64,000 nt of DNA, taken from contig NZ_JAGSOJ010000006.1 of the NCBI RefSeq assembly GCF_023684385.1, positions 62,001 through 126,000 on the forward strand, read 5' to 3'. Shown here piece by piece: positions 36,932 to 46,612 of this stretch. Below the pieces are notes generated by a model. It saw only the letters and a list, made by a program, of their open reading frames with translations, ran no database searches and was not told the DNA's origin. Position numbers and translations under genes: made by a program. This DNA is from Oceanirhabdus seepicola. GTDB taxonomy: Bacteria > Bacillota > Clostridia > Clostridiales > Clostridiaceae. Within the stretch, counting starts at the first letter, position 1, and each line of letters begins with the position of its first letter.

Positions 36932-37147
36932 ATATATCACCTCACATATATTATATATTGAGTAGGTGTTTAATTGAATATAAATCTTAAAGTTTTAAAA
37001 AAGTTTCAAGTTTTTACACTGGAATATTTAAATTCCTATTAAAGATAAATAAGTAAGCTACTACTATATTTTCATTCTTATAAAGTGCTGAACAAAGTAT
37101 ATATATAAGGCCCTTAGGTGCATACTAGATATGAAGGGAGTGAGAGA

Positions 37148-38083
37148 ATGTTAATTTACAGCGTTGTCTATAACAAAAAAAATGATGATATTATAGAGGA
37201 ACTTAATGATATAAAAAAACTCCTTGAAATGAAAGGAATAAACTTAGGATATTCTGAATGTGTAGAAGAAAATAATCATTTTATTAAAATTTATTGTTGT
37301 AATGATGAAAATGTGGAGAGGGGAAAAAAACTCTTTAATATATATTTAAGTAACTATCTAAGTAAGGTGGTAGCAGAAGAATACATTGATAGAGAATTGA
37401 ATAAGTTGATAAAAGAAATGTATTTCTTCTTAAAGGGGAATGATATTGCTCATGTAAGTCAAGAGATGCAAAGAATCTTAATAAAACAAGAGAATATTAA
37501 TGATGAAGATTTTGTTTATTTCATGAATATTAAAAACGATATTAATGAAAAAATAATAAAATGCTTGAATGAATATGAAGTTATGAATGTAAAAGGGTTC
37601 TTAACATTTAGATTAAAAGACTTAAAACGAGATTTTGAATTAATTGTGGATAAAATAGTTGAAAGGTATATGGTAAAGAAAGAATATGATGAGTTTATAA
37701 AATTACTAAGATATTTTGTTGAAATACAAGAAAGTAAAATTGATGAAGTAAATATTGTTATTAGCGATTGTGGAGAATATGGAATACTAGATAAAAGTGG
37801 AAGAGATATCTTAACAAGATTTCTTGAAGATGTAAATAATTATAAAATACCTGGAAGTATTAATATCGATGATGTTATAATAAGTGGATTGATAACCAAT
37901 GTTCCAAAACGATTAATTATACATGGCTGCGATAATTGCAAAAACCAAGAATTAATAGACACTATTAAAAATGTATTTCTTGATAGAGTTGCTTTCTGTA
38001 ATGGATGTAGTTTATGTATTGAGGATTTGGAAAGGTTTAAGGAAGAAGAAATTAGAAAATATGAAGAATTAAATTTAGAATAA
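37148..38083 (+). CDS. ytxC: Putative sporulation protein YtxC
   Basis: 311 residues, mainly helical, with VVAEEYIDRELNKLI, FLTFRLKDLKRDFELIVDKIV and a C-terminal CDNCKN ... FCNGCSLC cysteine cluster. It matches the YtxC-like sporulation family, whose molecular role is unknown. The frame is open from 37118, but AGGGAG about 8 nt before ATG 37148 fixes the start. It lies just upstream of the infC operon, a common clostridial arrangement. Confidence 0.85.
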   Translation: MLIYSVVYNKKNDDIIEELNDIKKLLEMKGINLGYSECVEENNHFIKIYCCNDENVERGKKLFNIYLSNYLSKVVAEEYIDRELNKLIKEMYFFLKGNDIAHVSQEMQRILIKQENINDEDFVYFMNIKNDINEKIIKCLNEYEVMNVKGFLTFRLKDLKRDFELIVDKIVERYMVKKEYDEFIKLLRYFVEIQESKIDEVNIVISDCGEYGILDKSGRDILTRFLEDVNNYKIPGSINIDDVIISGLITNVPKRLIIHGCDNCKNQELIDTIKNVFLDRVAFCNGCSLCIEDLERFKEEEIRKYEELNLE

Positions 38084-38086
38084 GTG

Positions 38087-38259
38087 TTGACAAGAATAAG
38101 AATATGTTGTACTATAATAACTGTGATAAGTTAATAGTGAATGTAAAGAAGAAACCGAATTTCTCACCTTACGGCAAAGCTTAGTAAGGTTCCTTTTAAT
38201 GATTGAATATTATTTATTTATATATCAATAATTAAGGACGGTTTTTGACCGTCCTTTTT
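38087..38259 (+). promoter_or_regulatory. infC operon promoter and L20-leader-like attenuator
   Basis: TTGACA at 38087-38092 is followed by TACTAT (17-bp spacer) or TATAAT at 38113-38118 (20-bp spacer). The leader contains GAAACC and CACCTTACGG ... CTTAGTAAGG pairing segments and ends in a perfect terminator AAGGACGGT/ACCGTCCTT plus T run at 38234-38259, just before infC. In Firmicutes such leaders let ribosomal protein L20 repress its own operon by premature termination; identity here is by position and layout. Confidence 0.75.
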
Positions 38260-38285
38260 CTTATAAACCTTGGGAGGTGGAGAGT

Positions 38286-38807
38286 ATAGCTACAAATAAA
38301 AAGCAAACTCTAATTAATGAACAAATTAGGGTAAATGAAGTGAGATTAATAGGACATGATGGTGCTCCATTAGGAATTATGTCAAGTAAAGAAGCAATGA
38401 ATCTTGCGGATGAAAAGAATATGGATTTAGTAATGATTTCTGAAAATGCTAAACCACCAGTATGTAGAATCATGGACCATGGCAAGTATGTTTATGAACA
38501 ACAGAAAAAGCTAAAAGAAGCTAAGAAGAAGCAAAAGACAGTTACTTTAAAAGAAGTTAGAATGAGTCTTAGCATAGAGGATCATGATATTAATATTAAA
38601 GCTAAAAGAGCTCATAAGTTCTTGGAAAGCGGCGATAAAGTGAAGGTGACTGTTAGATTCAGAGGAAGAGAAGCTGAACATAGTCATCTTGGTAGAAAGA
38701 TATTGGATAACTTCTATTCAAAGGTTGAAGACATCTGTATAATAGAGAAACCTGCGAAAAAAGAAGGAAGAAATATGCTAATGATATTAGCTCCAAGAAA
38801 AGCGTAA
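38286..38807 (+). CDS. infC: Translation initiation factor IF-3, likely with an ATA start
   Basis: About 173 residues; [20 protein letters not shown] and [20 protein letters not shown] are the IF-3 N- and C-domain signatures. It binds the 30S subunit and polices start-codon choice. No ATG, GTG or TTG is well placed: GTG 38277 lies inside the GGAGGTG ribosome site, while ATA at 38286 is 8 nt behind GGAGG (38273-38277) and gives [14 protein letters not shown] as the N-terminus. IF-3 genes of E. coli and Bacillus use ATT for autoregulation, so a rare ATA start is plausible. Confidence 0.93.
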   Translation: MATNKKQTLINEQIRVNEVRLIGHDGAPLGIMSSKEAMNLADEKNMDLVMISENAKPPVCRIMDHGKYVYEQQKKLKEAKKKQKTVTLKEVRMSLSIEDHDINIKAKRAHKFLESGDKVKVTVRFRGREAEHSHLGRKILDNFYSKVEDICIIEKPAKKEGRNMLMILAPRKA

Positions 38808-38828
38808 CATTGGAAGGAGGAACTTAAA

Positions 38829-39026
38829 ATGCCTAAAATGAAAACTCATAGAGGTGCAGCAAAAAGATTCAAAAAGACTGGTACTGGAAAACTAAAGAGA
38901 AGAAAAGCTTTTAAAAGCCATATCTTAACTAAGAAGAGTGCTAAAAGAAAAAGAAATCTTAGAAAAGGTACTCTAGTAGATTCAAGCCAATTAAAAGTAA
39001 TGAAGAAAGTATTACCATACATCTAA
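38829..39026 (+). CDS. rpmI: Ribosomal protein L35
   Basis: 65 residues, very basic, with [20 protein letters not shown] at the N-terminus: the L35 signature. Structural protein of the 50S subunit. Second gene of infC-rpmI-rplT; GGAGGA precedes the ATG. Confidence 0.98.
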   Translation: MPKMKTHRGAAKRFKKTGTGKLKRRKAFKSHILTKKSAKRKRNLRKGTLVDSSQLKVMKKVLPYI

Positions 39027-39053
39027 GTTGTTGGTAAAAGGAGGTAGAAAGAA

Positions 39054-39413
39054 ATGGCAAGAGTAAAAAAAGCTGTCAACGCACGTAAGAAACATAAAAA
39101 AGTATTAAAACTTGCAAAAGGTTATTATGGAAGAAGAAGTAAGACTTTTAGAACTGCTAATGAAACGGTTTTAAGAGCAATGAGAAACGCATACATCGGT
39201 AGAAAACTTAAAAAGAGAGAATATAGAAGATTATGGATTGCTAGAATAAATGCTGCATGCAGAATGAATGGGTTATCTTATTCAAGATTCATAAACGGAA
39301 TTAAAATCGCTGGAATCGATATGAACAGAAAAATGCTTTCTGAGATAGCTATCCACGATTCAAAAGCTTTCGCTGAATTAGTAGAAGTTGCTAAGAACGC
39401 TTTAAACCAATAA
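39054..39413 (+). CDS. rplT: Ribosomal protein L20
   Basis: 119 residues with [35 protein letters not shown] and [20 protein letters not shown]. It is a 50S assembly protein and, in this phylum, the repressor acting on the operon leader. AGGAGG precedes the ATG; a terminator follows directly. Confidence 0.98.
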   Translation: MARVKKAVNARKKHKKVLKLAKGYYGRRSKTFRTANETVLRAMRNAYIGRKLKKREYRRLWIARINAACRMNGLSYSRFINGIKIAGIDMNRKMLSEIAIHDSKAFAELVEVAKNALNQ

Positions 39414-39416
39414 TAT

Positions 39417-39445
39417 AAACGTAGCGTATGCTACGTTTTTTTATT
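39417..39445 (+). terminator. Terminator of infC-rpmI-rplT
   Basis: Stem AACGTAGC/GCTACGTT, loop GTAT, run of seven T. Confidence 0.92.
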
Positions 39446-39630
39446 TTATAAATTTTGACAAATGCTCATTTAATGATATAATTTTCTTATTAGTTAGAGG
39501 GATTATGGTATGAATTTTCATTATTGAGTATTATTAACTAAAACATTATAGCTTAAAAGGTCAATTTTTTACCAATAATAAAACAGAACAGTTTTAAGTT
39601 ATAGGTGTAATAAAAATGGGAAGGGGGAAT

Positions 39631-39678
39631 ATGTCTAAAGGACATTATAGAGAATATGAGAACAACCTTCAATTCTAA
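39631..39678 (+). CDS. Possible 15-residue leader peptide overlapping ktrB start
   Basis: ATG at 39631 lies 4 nt behind AAGGGGG, a far better ribosome site than that of ktrB itself, and encodes MSKGHYREYENNLQF before a TAA at 39676-39678. It overlaps the first 23 nt of ktrB in a +1 register. It could be a coupling leader. Alternatively, the true ktrB start could be here if a base is missing from the sequence. Confidence 0.3.
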   Translation: MSKGHYREYENNLQF

Positions 39679-41011
39679 ACAAATAAAAAATAAACTTACT
39701 CCAGTGCAAATTTTGGCCGGTGGTTTTTTTGTATTAATATTATTAGGAGCAATTCTTTTAACATTACCTATTGCAACAGTAGATAGAGTAAGCACTAATT
39801 TTATTGATGCTTTTTTCACATCAACATCTGCAGTATGCGTAACTGGTTTAGTAGTGGTGGATACCGGTACTTATTGGAGTATGTTCGGGAAGACAGTTAT
39901 AATAACATTGATCGAAATTGGTGGATTAGGATTCATGTCTGTGGCAACATTATTTTTTCTTTTATTAGGAAAGAGAATAACTTTAAAAGAAAGAATGGTA
40001 ATGCAAGAGGCTATGAATTATTTTTCTTTACAAGGACTTGTAAAGATGGCTAGATACATATTAATATTCACTTTTTCTGTACAACTTGCAGGTGCGGCGA
40101 TTCTTTCTATTCAGTTCATACCAGAGTATGGACCATTAAAGGGTATTGGATATAGTTTGTTTCATTCCATATCAGCTTTTTGTAATGCTGGATTTGATCT
40201 TATGGGTAACTTTACAAGTATTACAAAATATTCAGGGAATCCACTTGTAATGATTACTATAACAGTGTTGGTTATTGTTTCAGGGCTCGGTTTTTTTGTG
40301 TGGACAGATATATATAATTATAAGAAAAATAGGAGATTAACTCTTCACTCAAAAATTGTTCTTACTATGACGGCTATATTAGTTGTAGGTGGCGCAATTC
40401 TTATGTTTATATTCGAATATAATAATCCAGATACAATAAAAAATGTTCCGGCTGGTGAGAAAATATTATCATCAGTGTTTGCATCTGTAACACCAAGGAC
40501 TGCGGGAATGAACTCTATAAGTACAGATGCTATGACTAATGCTGGTAAGTTTCTAACAATGATACTTATGTTTATTGGTGGGTCACCTGGTTCTACAGCT
40601 GGAGGAATTAAGACGGTTACAGCAGGTGTATTAATACTTACATTAAAATCTTTTGTTAAAGGAAAAGAAGATGTAGAGGCTTTTGGAAGAAGAATAAATA
40701 GAGAAACTGTTTTTAAAGCTGTTGTAATTATGCTTATAAGTTTGTTACTTGTTATAGTTTCAACTCTTTTATTATCAGTTACTGAATCAAATGCAGACTT
40801 TGAAATGATTTTCTTTGAAGCTATTTCAGCTTTCGGTACAGTTGGTTTATCAATGGGACTAACGCCAAAACTAAGTTTAGGCGGAAAGTTAATAGTAGCA
40901 ATTGCAATGTATTGTGGAAGAGTTGGGCCGTTGACAGTAGCATTAGCGTTGGGTAATAAGAAGAGAAAAGGTGCCATTAGGTATCCAGAAGATAAAATAC
41001 TAGTAGGATAG
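39656..41011 (+). CDS. ktrB: Potassium uptake membrane subunit, TrkH/KtrB family
   Basis: 451 residues with four repeated pore modules; selectivity-filter loops are visible as SAVCVTGLVVVDTG, SAFCNAGFDLMGN, TPRTAGMNSI and SAFGTVGLSMG. Forms the K+ (often with Na+) translocating channel. It is paired with the KtrA-type regulator 11 nt downstream. The ribosome site for ATG 39656 is weak. A 15-residue frame beginning at ATG 39631 behind AAGGGGG overlaps the start in another register and may couple translation. Confidence 0.93.
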   Translation: MRTTFNSKQIKNKLTPVQILAGGFFVLILLGAILLTLPIATVDRVSTNFIDAFFTSTSAVCVTGLVVVDTGTYWSMFGKTVIITLIEIGGLGFMSVATLFFLLLGKRITLKERMVMQEAMNYFSLQGLVKMARYILIFTFSVQLAGAAILSIQFIPEYGPLKGIGYSLFHSISAFCNAGFDLMGNFTSITKYSGNPLVMITITVLVIVSGLGFFVWTDIYNYKKNRRLTLHSKIVLTMTAILVVGGAILMFIFEYNNPDTIKNVPAGEKILSSVFASVTPRTAGMNSISTDAMTNAGKFLTMILMFIGGSPGSTAGGIKTVTAGVLILTLKSFVKGKEDVEAFGRRINRETVFKAVVIMLISLLLVIVSTLLLSVTESNADFEMIFFEAISAFGTVGLSMGLTPKLSLGGKLIVAIAMYCGRVGPLTVALALGNKKRKGAIRYPEDKILVG

Positions 41012-41022
41012 AGGTGTGTTAA

Positions 41023-41685
41023 ATGAGTAAAAAGCAATATATTGTTATTGGTCTTGGAAGATTTGGAATTTCTGTAGCACAAACTTTATTTAATCTTGGG
41101 CATGATGTTTTAGCACTTGATTCTAATGAGGAGAGTGTTCAGGATATTGCAGACACAGTTACTCATGCAATAGTAGCTGATGCGACAGATGAAAAAAGTT
41201 TAAGAGCTATTGGTATTAGAAATTTTGACGTTGCAATTGTATCTATTGGTGAAAATATTCAATCAAGTATCATGGCAACATTGTTATTAAAGGAGCTTGG
41301 GGTAAAGTATATTATAACTAAAGCAAATAATGCAATGCATGCTAAGGTATTAATGAAAATTGGAGCAGATAGAGTTGTATTTCCAGAGAAAGACATGGGA
41401 TTAAGAGTAGCACATGACCTTGTTTCATCTAATATTTTAGAGTACATCGAACTTTCAGCAGATTATAGTATAGCTGAATTCTTATGTCCAAAAGTATGGA
41501 TAGGAAAGAGTTTAGTTGAAATTGATGTAAGATCTAATTATGGTATAAACGTAATTGGTATAAGGCACAACGAAGAAATTGACGTTTCACCTTCTGCATA
41601 TAAGAAATTAGAATCTGGAAGTGTGATTATTGCAATAGGTAGAATAGAAGATCTTAATAATCTAGAAACTAAGATTAAGAAGTAG
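41023..41685 (+). CDS. ktrA: Potassium uptake regulatory subunit, KtrA/TrkA family
   Basis: 220 residues: an RCK_N Rossmann domain (VIGLGRFGISVAQTL, then Asp in LALDSNEE) binding nucleotide, and a C-terminal RCK_C ligand domain from about residue 140. Forms a cytoplasmic gating ring on KtrB. GAGGTG precedes the ATG. Second gene of the ktrB-ktrA pair. Confidence 0.94.
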   Translation: MSKKQYIVIGLGRFGISVAQTLFNLGHDVLALDSNEESVQDIADTVTHAIVADATDEKSLRAIGIRNFDVAIVSIGENIQSSIMATLLLKELGVKYIITKANNAMHAKVLMKIGADRVVFPEKDMGLRVAHDLVSSNILEYIELSADYSIAEFLCPKVWIGKSLVEIDVRSNYGINVIGIRHNEEIDVSPSAYKKLESGSVIIAIGRIEDLNNLETKIKK

Positions 41686-41696
41686 GGATGATAAAT

Positions 41697-42479
41697 TTGA
41701 ATATTATTGAAAGTAAGAATAACAATAAGATAAAAGAACTTAAGAAGCTTAAAGATAGAAAGTGGAGAAAAAAAACAGGCGAATTTCTTGTTGAAGGATA
41801 CAGGTTTGTCCATGAAGCATGGAACTCTGAATTTCATATAGAAACTATTATAATAAATGTTGATAATAAAGACAAATATGAAGATTTTAAGATGAAGCAT
41901 AATATCTCTGTTGAAGAGGAGATTTATGTATCTGAAGTGATTTATAAGGAAGTGGCACAGACTCAAAATTCACAGGGGATTATCGCTGTTGTTAAAAATA
42001 AAAGTATAGAACATAATATTGAAGATGGTCTTTATGTATTATTAGATAGATTACAGGATCCTGGTAATGTGGGAACTATTATTAGAACATCTCATGCAGC
42101 AGGCGTCAAGGGGATAGTTCTTACAAAAGGCTGTGTTGATATATATAATGATAAAGTGTTAAGGTCCACAATGGGTTCTATTTTTAAAATTCCAATAATA
42201 GAAGATTCCAATCTTGAATTCACAAGAAAATTGAAGGAAAGTGGTTTTAAATTCGTAGTGAGTTCCCTTGAAGAAAGTGAAGATTTCTATGATTGTTATT
42301 TAAAAGGAAATACTGTTATAGCAGTAGGAAATGAAGGAAATGGACTGAGTGAGGAGATATATTCTCTTCAGGATGTGAAAGTGAAAATCCCCATGCCAGG
42401 TGGAGCAGAGTCCTTAAATGCAGGTGTAGCAGCATCTATTATGATATATGAATGTGTTAGACAGAAAAATTGTGATTGA
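41697..42479 (+). CDS. TrmH/SpoU-family RNA 2'-O-methyltransferase
   Basis: 260 residues. An N-terminal L30e-like substrate-binding domain (ESKNNNKIKELKKL, EFLVEGYRFVHEA) is followed by the SPOUT knot with LQDPGNVGTIIRTSHAAG, VGNEGNGLSEE and IPMPGGAESLNAGVAASI. It methylates a ribose in rRNA or tRNA. ATG 41688 lies inside the AGGGATG ribosome site, so TTG 41697 is preferred; the gene follows ktrA within a few bases. The pheS promoter overlaps its stop codon. Confidence 0.88.
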   Translation: MNIIESKNNNKIKELKKLKDRKWRKKTGEFLVEGYRFVHEAWNSEFHIETIIINVDNKDKYEDFKMKHNISVEEEIYVSEVIYKEVAQTQNSQGIIAVVKNKSIEHNIEDGLYVLLDRLQDPGNVGTIIRTSHAAGVKGIVLTKGCVDIYNDKVLRSTMGSIFKIPIIEDSNLEFTRKLKESGFKFVVSSLEESEDFYDCYLKGNTVIAVGNEGNGLSEEIYSLQDVKVKIPMPGGAESLNAGVAASIMIYECVRQKNCD

Positions 42480-42503
42480 AAATTTTCTTTTTCGTGATAT
42501 AAT
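42476..42503 (+). promoter_or_regulatory. Promoter of the pheST T-box transcript
   Basis: TTGAAA at 42476-42481 and TATAAT at 42498-42503 with a 16-bp spacer; the -35 overlaps the stop codon of the TrmH-family gene. Confidence 0.7.
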
Positions 42504-42509
42504 AAGAAA

Positions 42510-42755
42510 AGATTAATAATTAAACGATGATAAAGAGAGTAGGTTTATGAAGACAATCAGAGAGAGGTAGCCTTAGGCTGTAAGCTATCTTATGAAACTA
42601 ATAAACTGAAGTTCACTTTGGAGTTCTTGTGATGAATATATTAGTTACAAGCGGCGATGGCCGATAAAACATAGAGTGGGTGTATACATATATATATCAA
42701 CTAGGGTGGTAACGCGGAATATCTTCGTCCCTTTTTAGGGATGGAGTTTTTTTAT
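42510..42755 (+). ncRNA. T-box riboswitch (tRNA-Phe) controlling pheST
   Basis: The T-box core AGGGTGGTAACGCGG is at 42703-42717, followed by terminator stem GTCCCTTTTTAGGGAT with a T run (about 42726-42755). Upstream is a long stem I with an AGTA motif and a specifier loop in which TTC (42612-42614) precedes ACTTTGGAG, the usual position; TTC is a Phe codon. Uncharged tRNA-Phe would stabilise the antiterminator and turn on pheS-pheT. Confidence 0.95.
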
Positions 42756-42820
42756 TGCAAAAAAGTATAATAATGCTGAATTTGTAGAAGAATTTTATAA
42801 TAAGTAAAGGAGGAATTACC

Positions 42821-43840
42821 ATGAAAGATATGTTATTAGAAATAAAACGCAATGCTATTGAGCAATTGAATAATACTGATTCAAAAGAAACGCTTGAAGA
42901 AATAAGAATAAAATATCTTGGTAAGAAAGGTGAACTTACTGCAATTTTAAGAGGAATGGGTAAGTTATCTAAAGAAGAGAGACCTGTAGTTGGTAAAGTA
43001 GCAAATGAGGTTAGAAGTGATATTGAGGAACTTTTAGAAGAAAAGATCCAAGGGATCAAGAATGTTGAGAAGGCTAAAAAGTTAAAAGAAGAGATAATTG
43101 ATATTACAATGCCAGGAATTCTTCCTAAAGTAGGTAGAAGGCATCCATTAGAGATGACACTTGATAAAGTTAAAGAAATATTCATGTCTATGGGATTTGC
43201 AATAGAAGAAGGGCCTGAAGTAGAATATGATCATTATAACTTTGAAGCATTAAATATACCAAAAGGGCATCCTGCAAGAGGTGAACAAGATACCTTCTAT
43301 ATTAATGAAAATATAGTTTTAAGAACACAAACATCACCAGTACAGATAAGAACAATGGAAAATCAGAAACCACCTATAAAGATGATTTCTCCGGGTAAGG
43401 TTTATCGTTCAGATGACCTTGATGCAACACACTCACCAATATTCTATCAGATAGAAGGGCTTGTAATAGATAAAAATATTACTTTTGCAGATCTTAAAGG
43501 TACTCTTGATGTATTCTTTAAAAAAATGTTTGGAGAGAATATGAGAACTACATTTAGACCACATCATTTCCCATTCACTGAACCTTCAGCTGAGATGGAT
43601 GTAACATGTTTTGTTTGTGGTGGAGAAGGATGTAATGTCTGTAAAGGTAGTGGATGGATAGAATTAGTTGGTTGTGGAATGGTTCACCCACAAGTACTAA
43701 GAAATTGTGGAATTGATCCTGAAGAGTACAGCGGATTTGCATTCGGATTCGGATTAGATAGAATGGTTATGCTTAATTATGGAATAGATGATATAAGACT
43801 TCTATATGAAAGTGATATGAGATTCTTAGATCAATTCTAA
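42821..43840 (+). CDS. pheS: Phenylalanyl-tRNA synthetase alpha subunit
   Basis: 339 residues. The N-terminal coiled coil binds tRNA; then class II catalytic core with [33 protein letters not shown] (motif 2 region) and [15 protein letters not shown] (motif 3). A CxxC-type cluster ([17 protein letters not shown]) is present, as in many Firmicute PheS. Works as alpha2-beta2 with PheT. AAGGAGG precedes the ATG. Confidence 0.98.
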   Translation: MKDMLLEIKRNAIEQLNNTDSKETLEEIRIKYLGKKGELTAILRGMGKLSKEERPVVGKVANEVRSDIEELLEEKIQGIKNVEKAKKLKEEIIDITMPGILPKVGRRHPLEMTLDKVKEIFMSMGFAIEEGPEVEYDHYNFEALNIPKGHPARGEQDTFYINENIVLRTQTSPVQIRTMENQKPPIKMISPGKVYRSDDLDATHSPIFYQIEGLVIDKNITFADLKGTLDVFFKKMFGENMRTTFRPHHFPFTEPSAEMDVTCFVCGGEGCNVCKGSGWIELVGCGMVHPQVLRNCGIDPEEYSGFAFGFGLDRMVMLNYGIDDIRLLYESDMRFLDQF

Positions 43841-43864
43841 AAATAAAATCAGGAGGTAGTTGAT

Positions 43865-46243
43865 ATGAAAGTACCATATACTTGGCTTAAAGATTATGTT
43901 GATATAAATATTGGACCTCAAGAACTTGGAGATAAACTTACAGTTAGTGGATCAAAGGTTGAAGAGGTTATAATTTCAGGTGGAGATATTACAAAGGTTG
44001 TTACTGGAAAAATAGAGAAGATTGAGCCACATGAAGAAGCTGAAAGGTTAAAGATTTGTTCAGTTAATATTGGTAAAGAAGAAAATATTCAAATAGTTAC
44101 TGCTGCAGATAATATGAAGGAGAATGATATAGTTCCTACTGCTTTACATGGATCTACTCTTGCAGGTGGTTTAAAGATTAAAAAGGGTAAGTTAAGAGGA
44201 GCAAAATCTGAAGGAATGTTCTGTTCAGAGGTTGAATTAGGATTAGCTGATGAAAAGGATATAGATGGATTAATGATACTTCCAGCAGATACTCCTATTG
44301 GAGTTGATATTAAAGAAGTTGTTGAAATAGAGAGTGCTGTGCTTGATTTTGAGATAACTTCAAATAGACCAGATTGCTTAAGTATTATTGGAATGGCTAG
44401 AGAAACAGCTGCTACATTAGGAACTAAATATAGAATGCCTGAATTTTGTTATAAAGAAAAATGTAGTGATAAAATCGAAGAAGCATTAAAAGTAGAAATT
44501 AAAGATGAGCTATGTAAGAGATACATGGCTAGAGGAATAAAGAATGTTAAGATTGAACAATCACCTAAGTGGATGCAGGATAGGCTACTTGATGCAGGTA
44601 TTAGACCAATCAATAATATAGTGGATATAACAAACTTTGTTATGGTAGAGATGGGGCAGCCAATGCATGCATTTGATGCTAGAGAGATATCATCAAACAA
44701 AATTGTTGTTGAGAAGGGTAATTGTGAAGAAAAGTTCACTACACTTGATGAGGTAGAAAGAGCTTTACCTGAGGGGACTCTTTGTATTAAGGATGGAGAC
44801 AGAACAGTAGCTGTTGCAGGAATAATGGGTGGACTAAATAGTGAAGTAAAAGATGATACAGCTGAAATTTATCTTGAATGTGCTTCATTTGAACCTGTTA
44901 ATATTAGAGAAACTTCAAGTAAGCTTGCATTAAGAACTGATGCATCTACTAAATTTGAGAAAGAGCTTGATCCTAACAATGTTGAAGCTGCTATGAACAG
45001 AGCTTGTTACTTAATTCAAGAATTAGGTGCAGGAGATGTAATGGAAGGCATCATTGATGTTTATAATCAAGTAAAAGAATCTCATTCCCTTGAAGTTAGT
45101 GCCACATGGGTAAATAAATTCCTTGGAACAGAGATTCCAGGAGAAGATATGGTAAAATATTTAAACAGTTTAGATATGGAAACAATTCTTGAGGGGGATA
45201 CTCTCAAGGTAAATGTTCCTACATTCAGATGTGACATGTATATAAAAGAAGATGTTGCTGAGGAGATTGCAAGAATATATGGGTATAACAAAGTAGAAGC
45301 AACAATTGATACAACAACTACTTTAAGAGAGCCAATGAATAAAAGAATGTTAAATGAAAGATTTATCACAGATGTACTTATTAACTGTGGCTTAAGTCAA
45401 TCAATCAGTTACTCATTCATCAGTCCTAAGGTTTTTGATAAGATACTTGTATCTGAGGATAGTGAATTAAGAAATGCTGTGAAAATTAAAAATCCATTAG
45501 GTGAAGATTATAGTATTATGAGAACAACAATGATACCTTCAATAATGGAATCATTAGGAAGAAACTATGCAAGAGGAAATGATGTTGTTAGATTATTTGA
45601 GACTGGTAAAGTGTATATCCCGAGTGAAGATAGTAACAAAATACCAGAGGAGAGCAATACAATTGCTATAGGTATGTACGGAGAATGTGATTTCTTCACA
45701 TTAAAGGGTGTTGTTGAGACTCTTGTTGAGAGACTAGGTGTTGCAAAATCTAAGTATGAGAGAGTAACAGATAATCCAAGTTTCCATCCAGGAAAAACAG
45801 CAGCATTAAAAGTTAGAAAAGATGTTATAGGTGTATTTGGTGAAATGCATCCAGACATAATAGAAAACTATGGAATAGAGAAAAACTGTTATGTTGCTCA
45901 ACTTAACATGGATATTCTTTGTAAGCTAAGCAATATTGATAAAAAATATTCTGCACTGCCTAAGTATCCAGCTGTTACAAGAGATATTGCAGTACTTATA
46001 GACCGAGAAATTCTTGTTGGTGAAATTGAAGAAAGTATAAAAAAAGCAGGCGGAAATCTTTTAGAGAGTTTCAAATTGTTTGATGTATATGAAGGGGAGC
46101 AAATTCCTGAAGGTAAGAAAAGTGTTGCATATGCATTAACTTATAGATTGCCAGATAGAACTTTGACTGATAAAGAAGTTAATAAAGTTCATGATAAAAT
46201 TCAACGTTCACTTGAGCACAAGCTTGGAGCACAACTTAGATAA
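43865..46243 (+). CDS. pheT: Phenylalanyl-tRNA synthetase beta subunit
   Basis: 792 residues: N-terminal tRNA-binding EMAP/Arc1-like domain (~40-150), B3/B4 editing domain ([16 protein letters not shown] onward), B5 domain, catalytic-like core and C-terminal anticodon-binding FDX-ACB domain ([18 protein letters not shown]). Hydrolyses Tyr-tRNA-Phe. AGGAGG lies before the ATG, 24 nt after pheS. Confidence 0.98.
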   Translation: MKVPYTWLKDYVDINIGPQELGDKLTVSGSKVEEVIISGGDITKVVTGKIEKIEPHEEAERLKICSVNIGKEENIQIVTAADNMKENDIVPTALHGSTLAGGLKIKKGKLRGAKSEGMFCSEVELGLADEKDIDGLMILPADTPIGVDIKEVVEIESAVLDFEITSNRPDCLSIIGMARETAATLGTKYRMPEFCYKEKCSDKIEEALKVEIKDELCKRYMARGIKNVKIEQSPKWMQDRLLDAGIRPINNIVDITNFVMVEMGQPMHAFDAREISSNKIVVEKGNCEEKFTTLDEVERALPEGTLCIKDGDRTVAVAGIMGGLNSEVKDDTAEIYLECASFEPVNIRETSSKLALRTDASTKFEKELDPNNVEAAMNRACYLIQELGAGDVMEGIIDVYNQVKESHSLEVSATWVNKFLGTEIPGEDMVKYLNSLDMETILEGDTLKVNVPTFRCDMYIKEDVAEEIARIYGYNKVEATIDTTTTLREPMNKRMLNERFITDVLINCGLSQSISYSFISPKVFDKILVSEDSELRNAVKIKNPLGEDYSIMRTTMIPSIMESLGRNYARGNDVVRLFETGKVYIPSEDSNKIPEESNTIAIGMYGECDFFTLKGVVETLVERLGVAKSKYERVTDNPSFHPGKTAALKVRKDVIGVFGEMHPDIIENYGIEKNCYVAQLNMDILCKLSNIDKKYSALPKYPAVTRDIAVLIDREILVGEIEESIKKAGGNLLESFKLFDVYEGEQIPEGKKSVAYALTYRLPDRTLTDKEVNKVHDKIQRSLEHKLGAQLR

Positions 46244-46246
46244 AAG

Positions 46247-46533
46247 CGTAGTTGAGAGTGTAGAGTTGAGAGTGGAGAACGAAGGAGGGTTCTGACCTAG
46301 GTCAGAACCTTTGTTTTATATTGCTAAAGAAACAATATAATGTTACTCGTTTCATTTTAAATGAAACATTGTATCTTAAATACAACATTTTATTCTTAAG
46401 GATTAAATGAGTAAAACCTTATTGTTCTTTAGAATAATAAAATGTAGTTTCTGCTTAAAGAGCAGAAATATCCATCGTTCTCAACTCTACACTCTCAACT
46501 TTCCACTTCTTTTAAAGCATCGCGTGCTTTATT
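46247..46533. repeat. Family B repeat (B2)
   Basis: Inverted ends GTTGAGAGTGTAGAGTTGAG and, at right, CTCAACTCTACACTCTCAAC. The core (about 46350-46470) has the palindromes TTTCATTTTAAATGAAA, TTGTATCTTAAATACAA, TTGTTCTTTAGAATAA and TTTCTGCTTAAAGAGCAGAAA shared with B1 and B3. Between left end and core is a GGTTCTGACC/GGTCAGAACC hairpin near 46288-46312. A GCATCGCGTGC palindrome follows at about 46518. Confidence 0.72.
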
Positions 46534-46612
46534 GAAGAGTTAAATAATTGATTTACTGTATTAGAAATATATGTTACAATAATTGTAACTCTGAAAGTGA
46601 GAAGGTGTTTTA

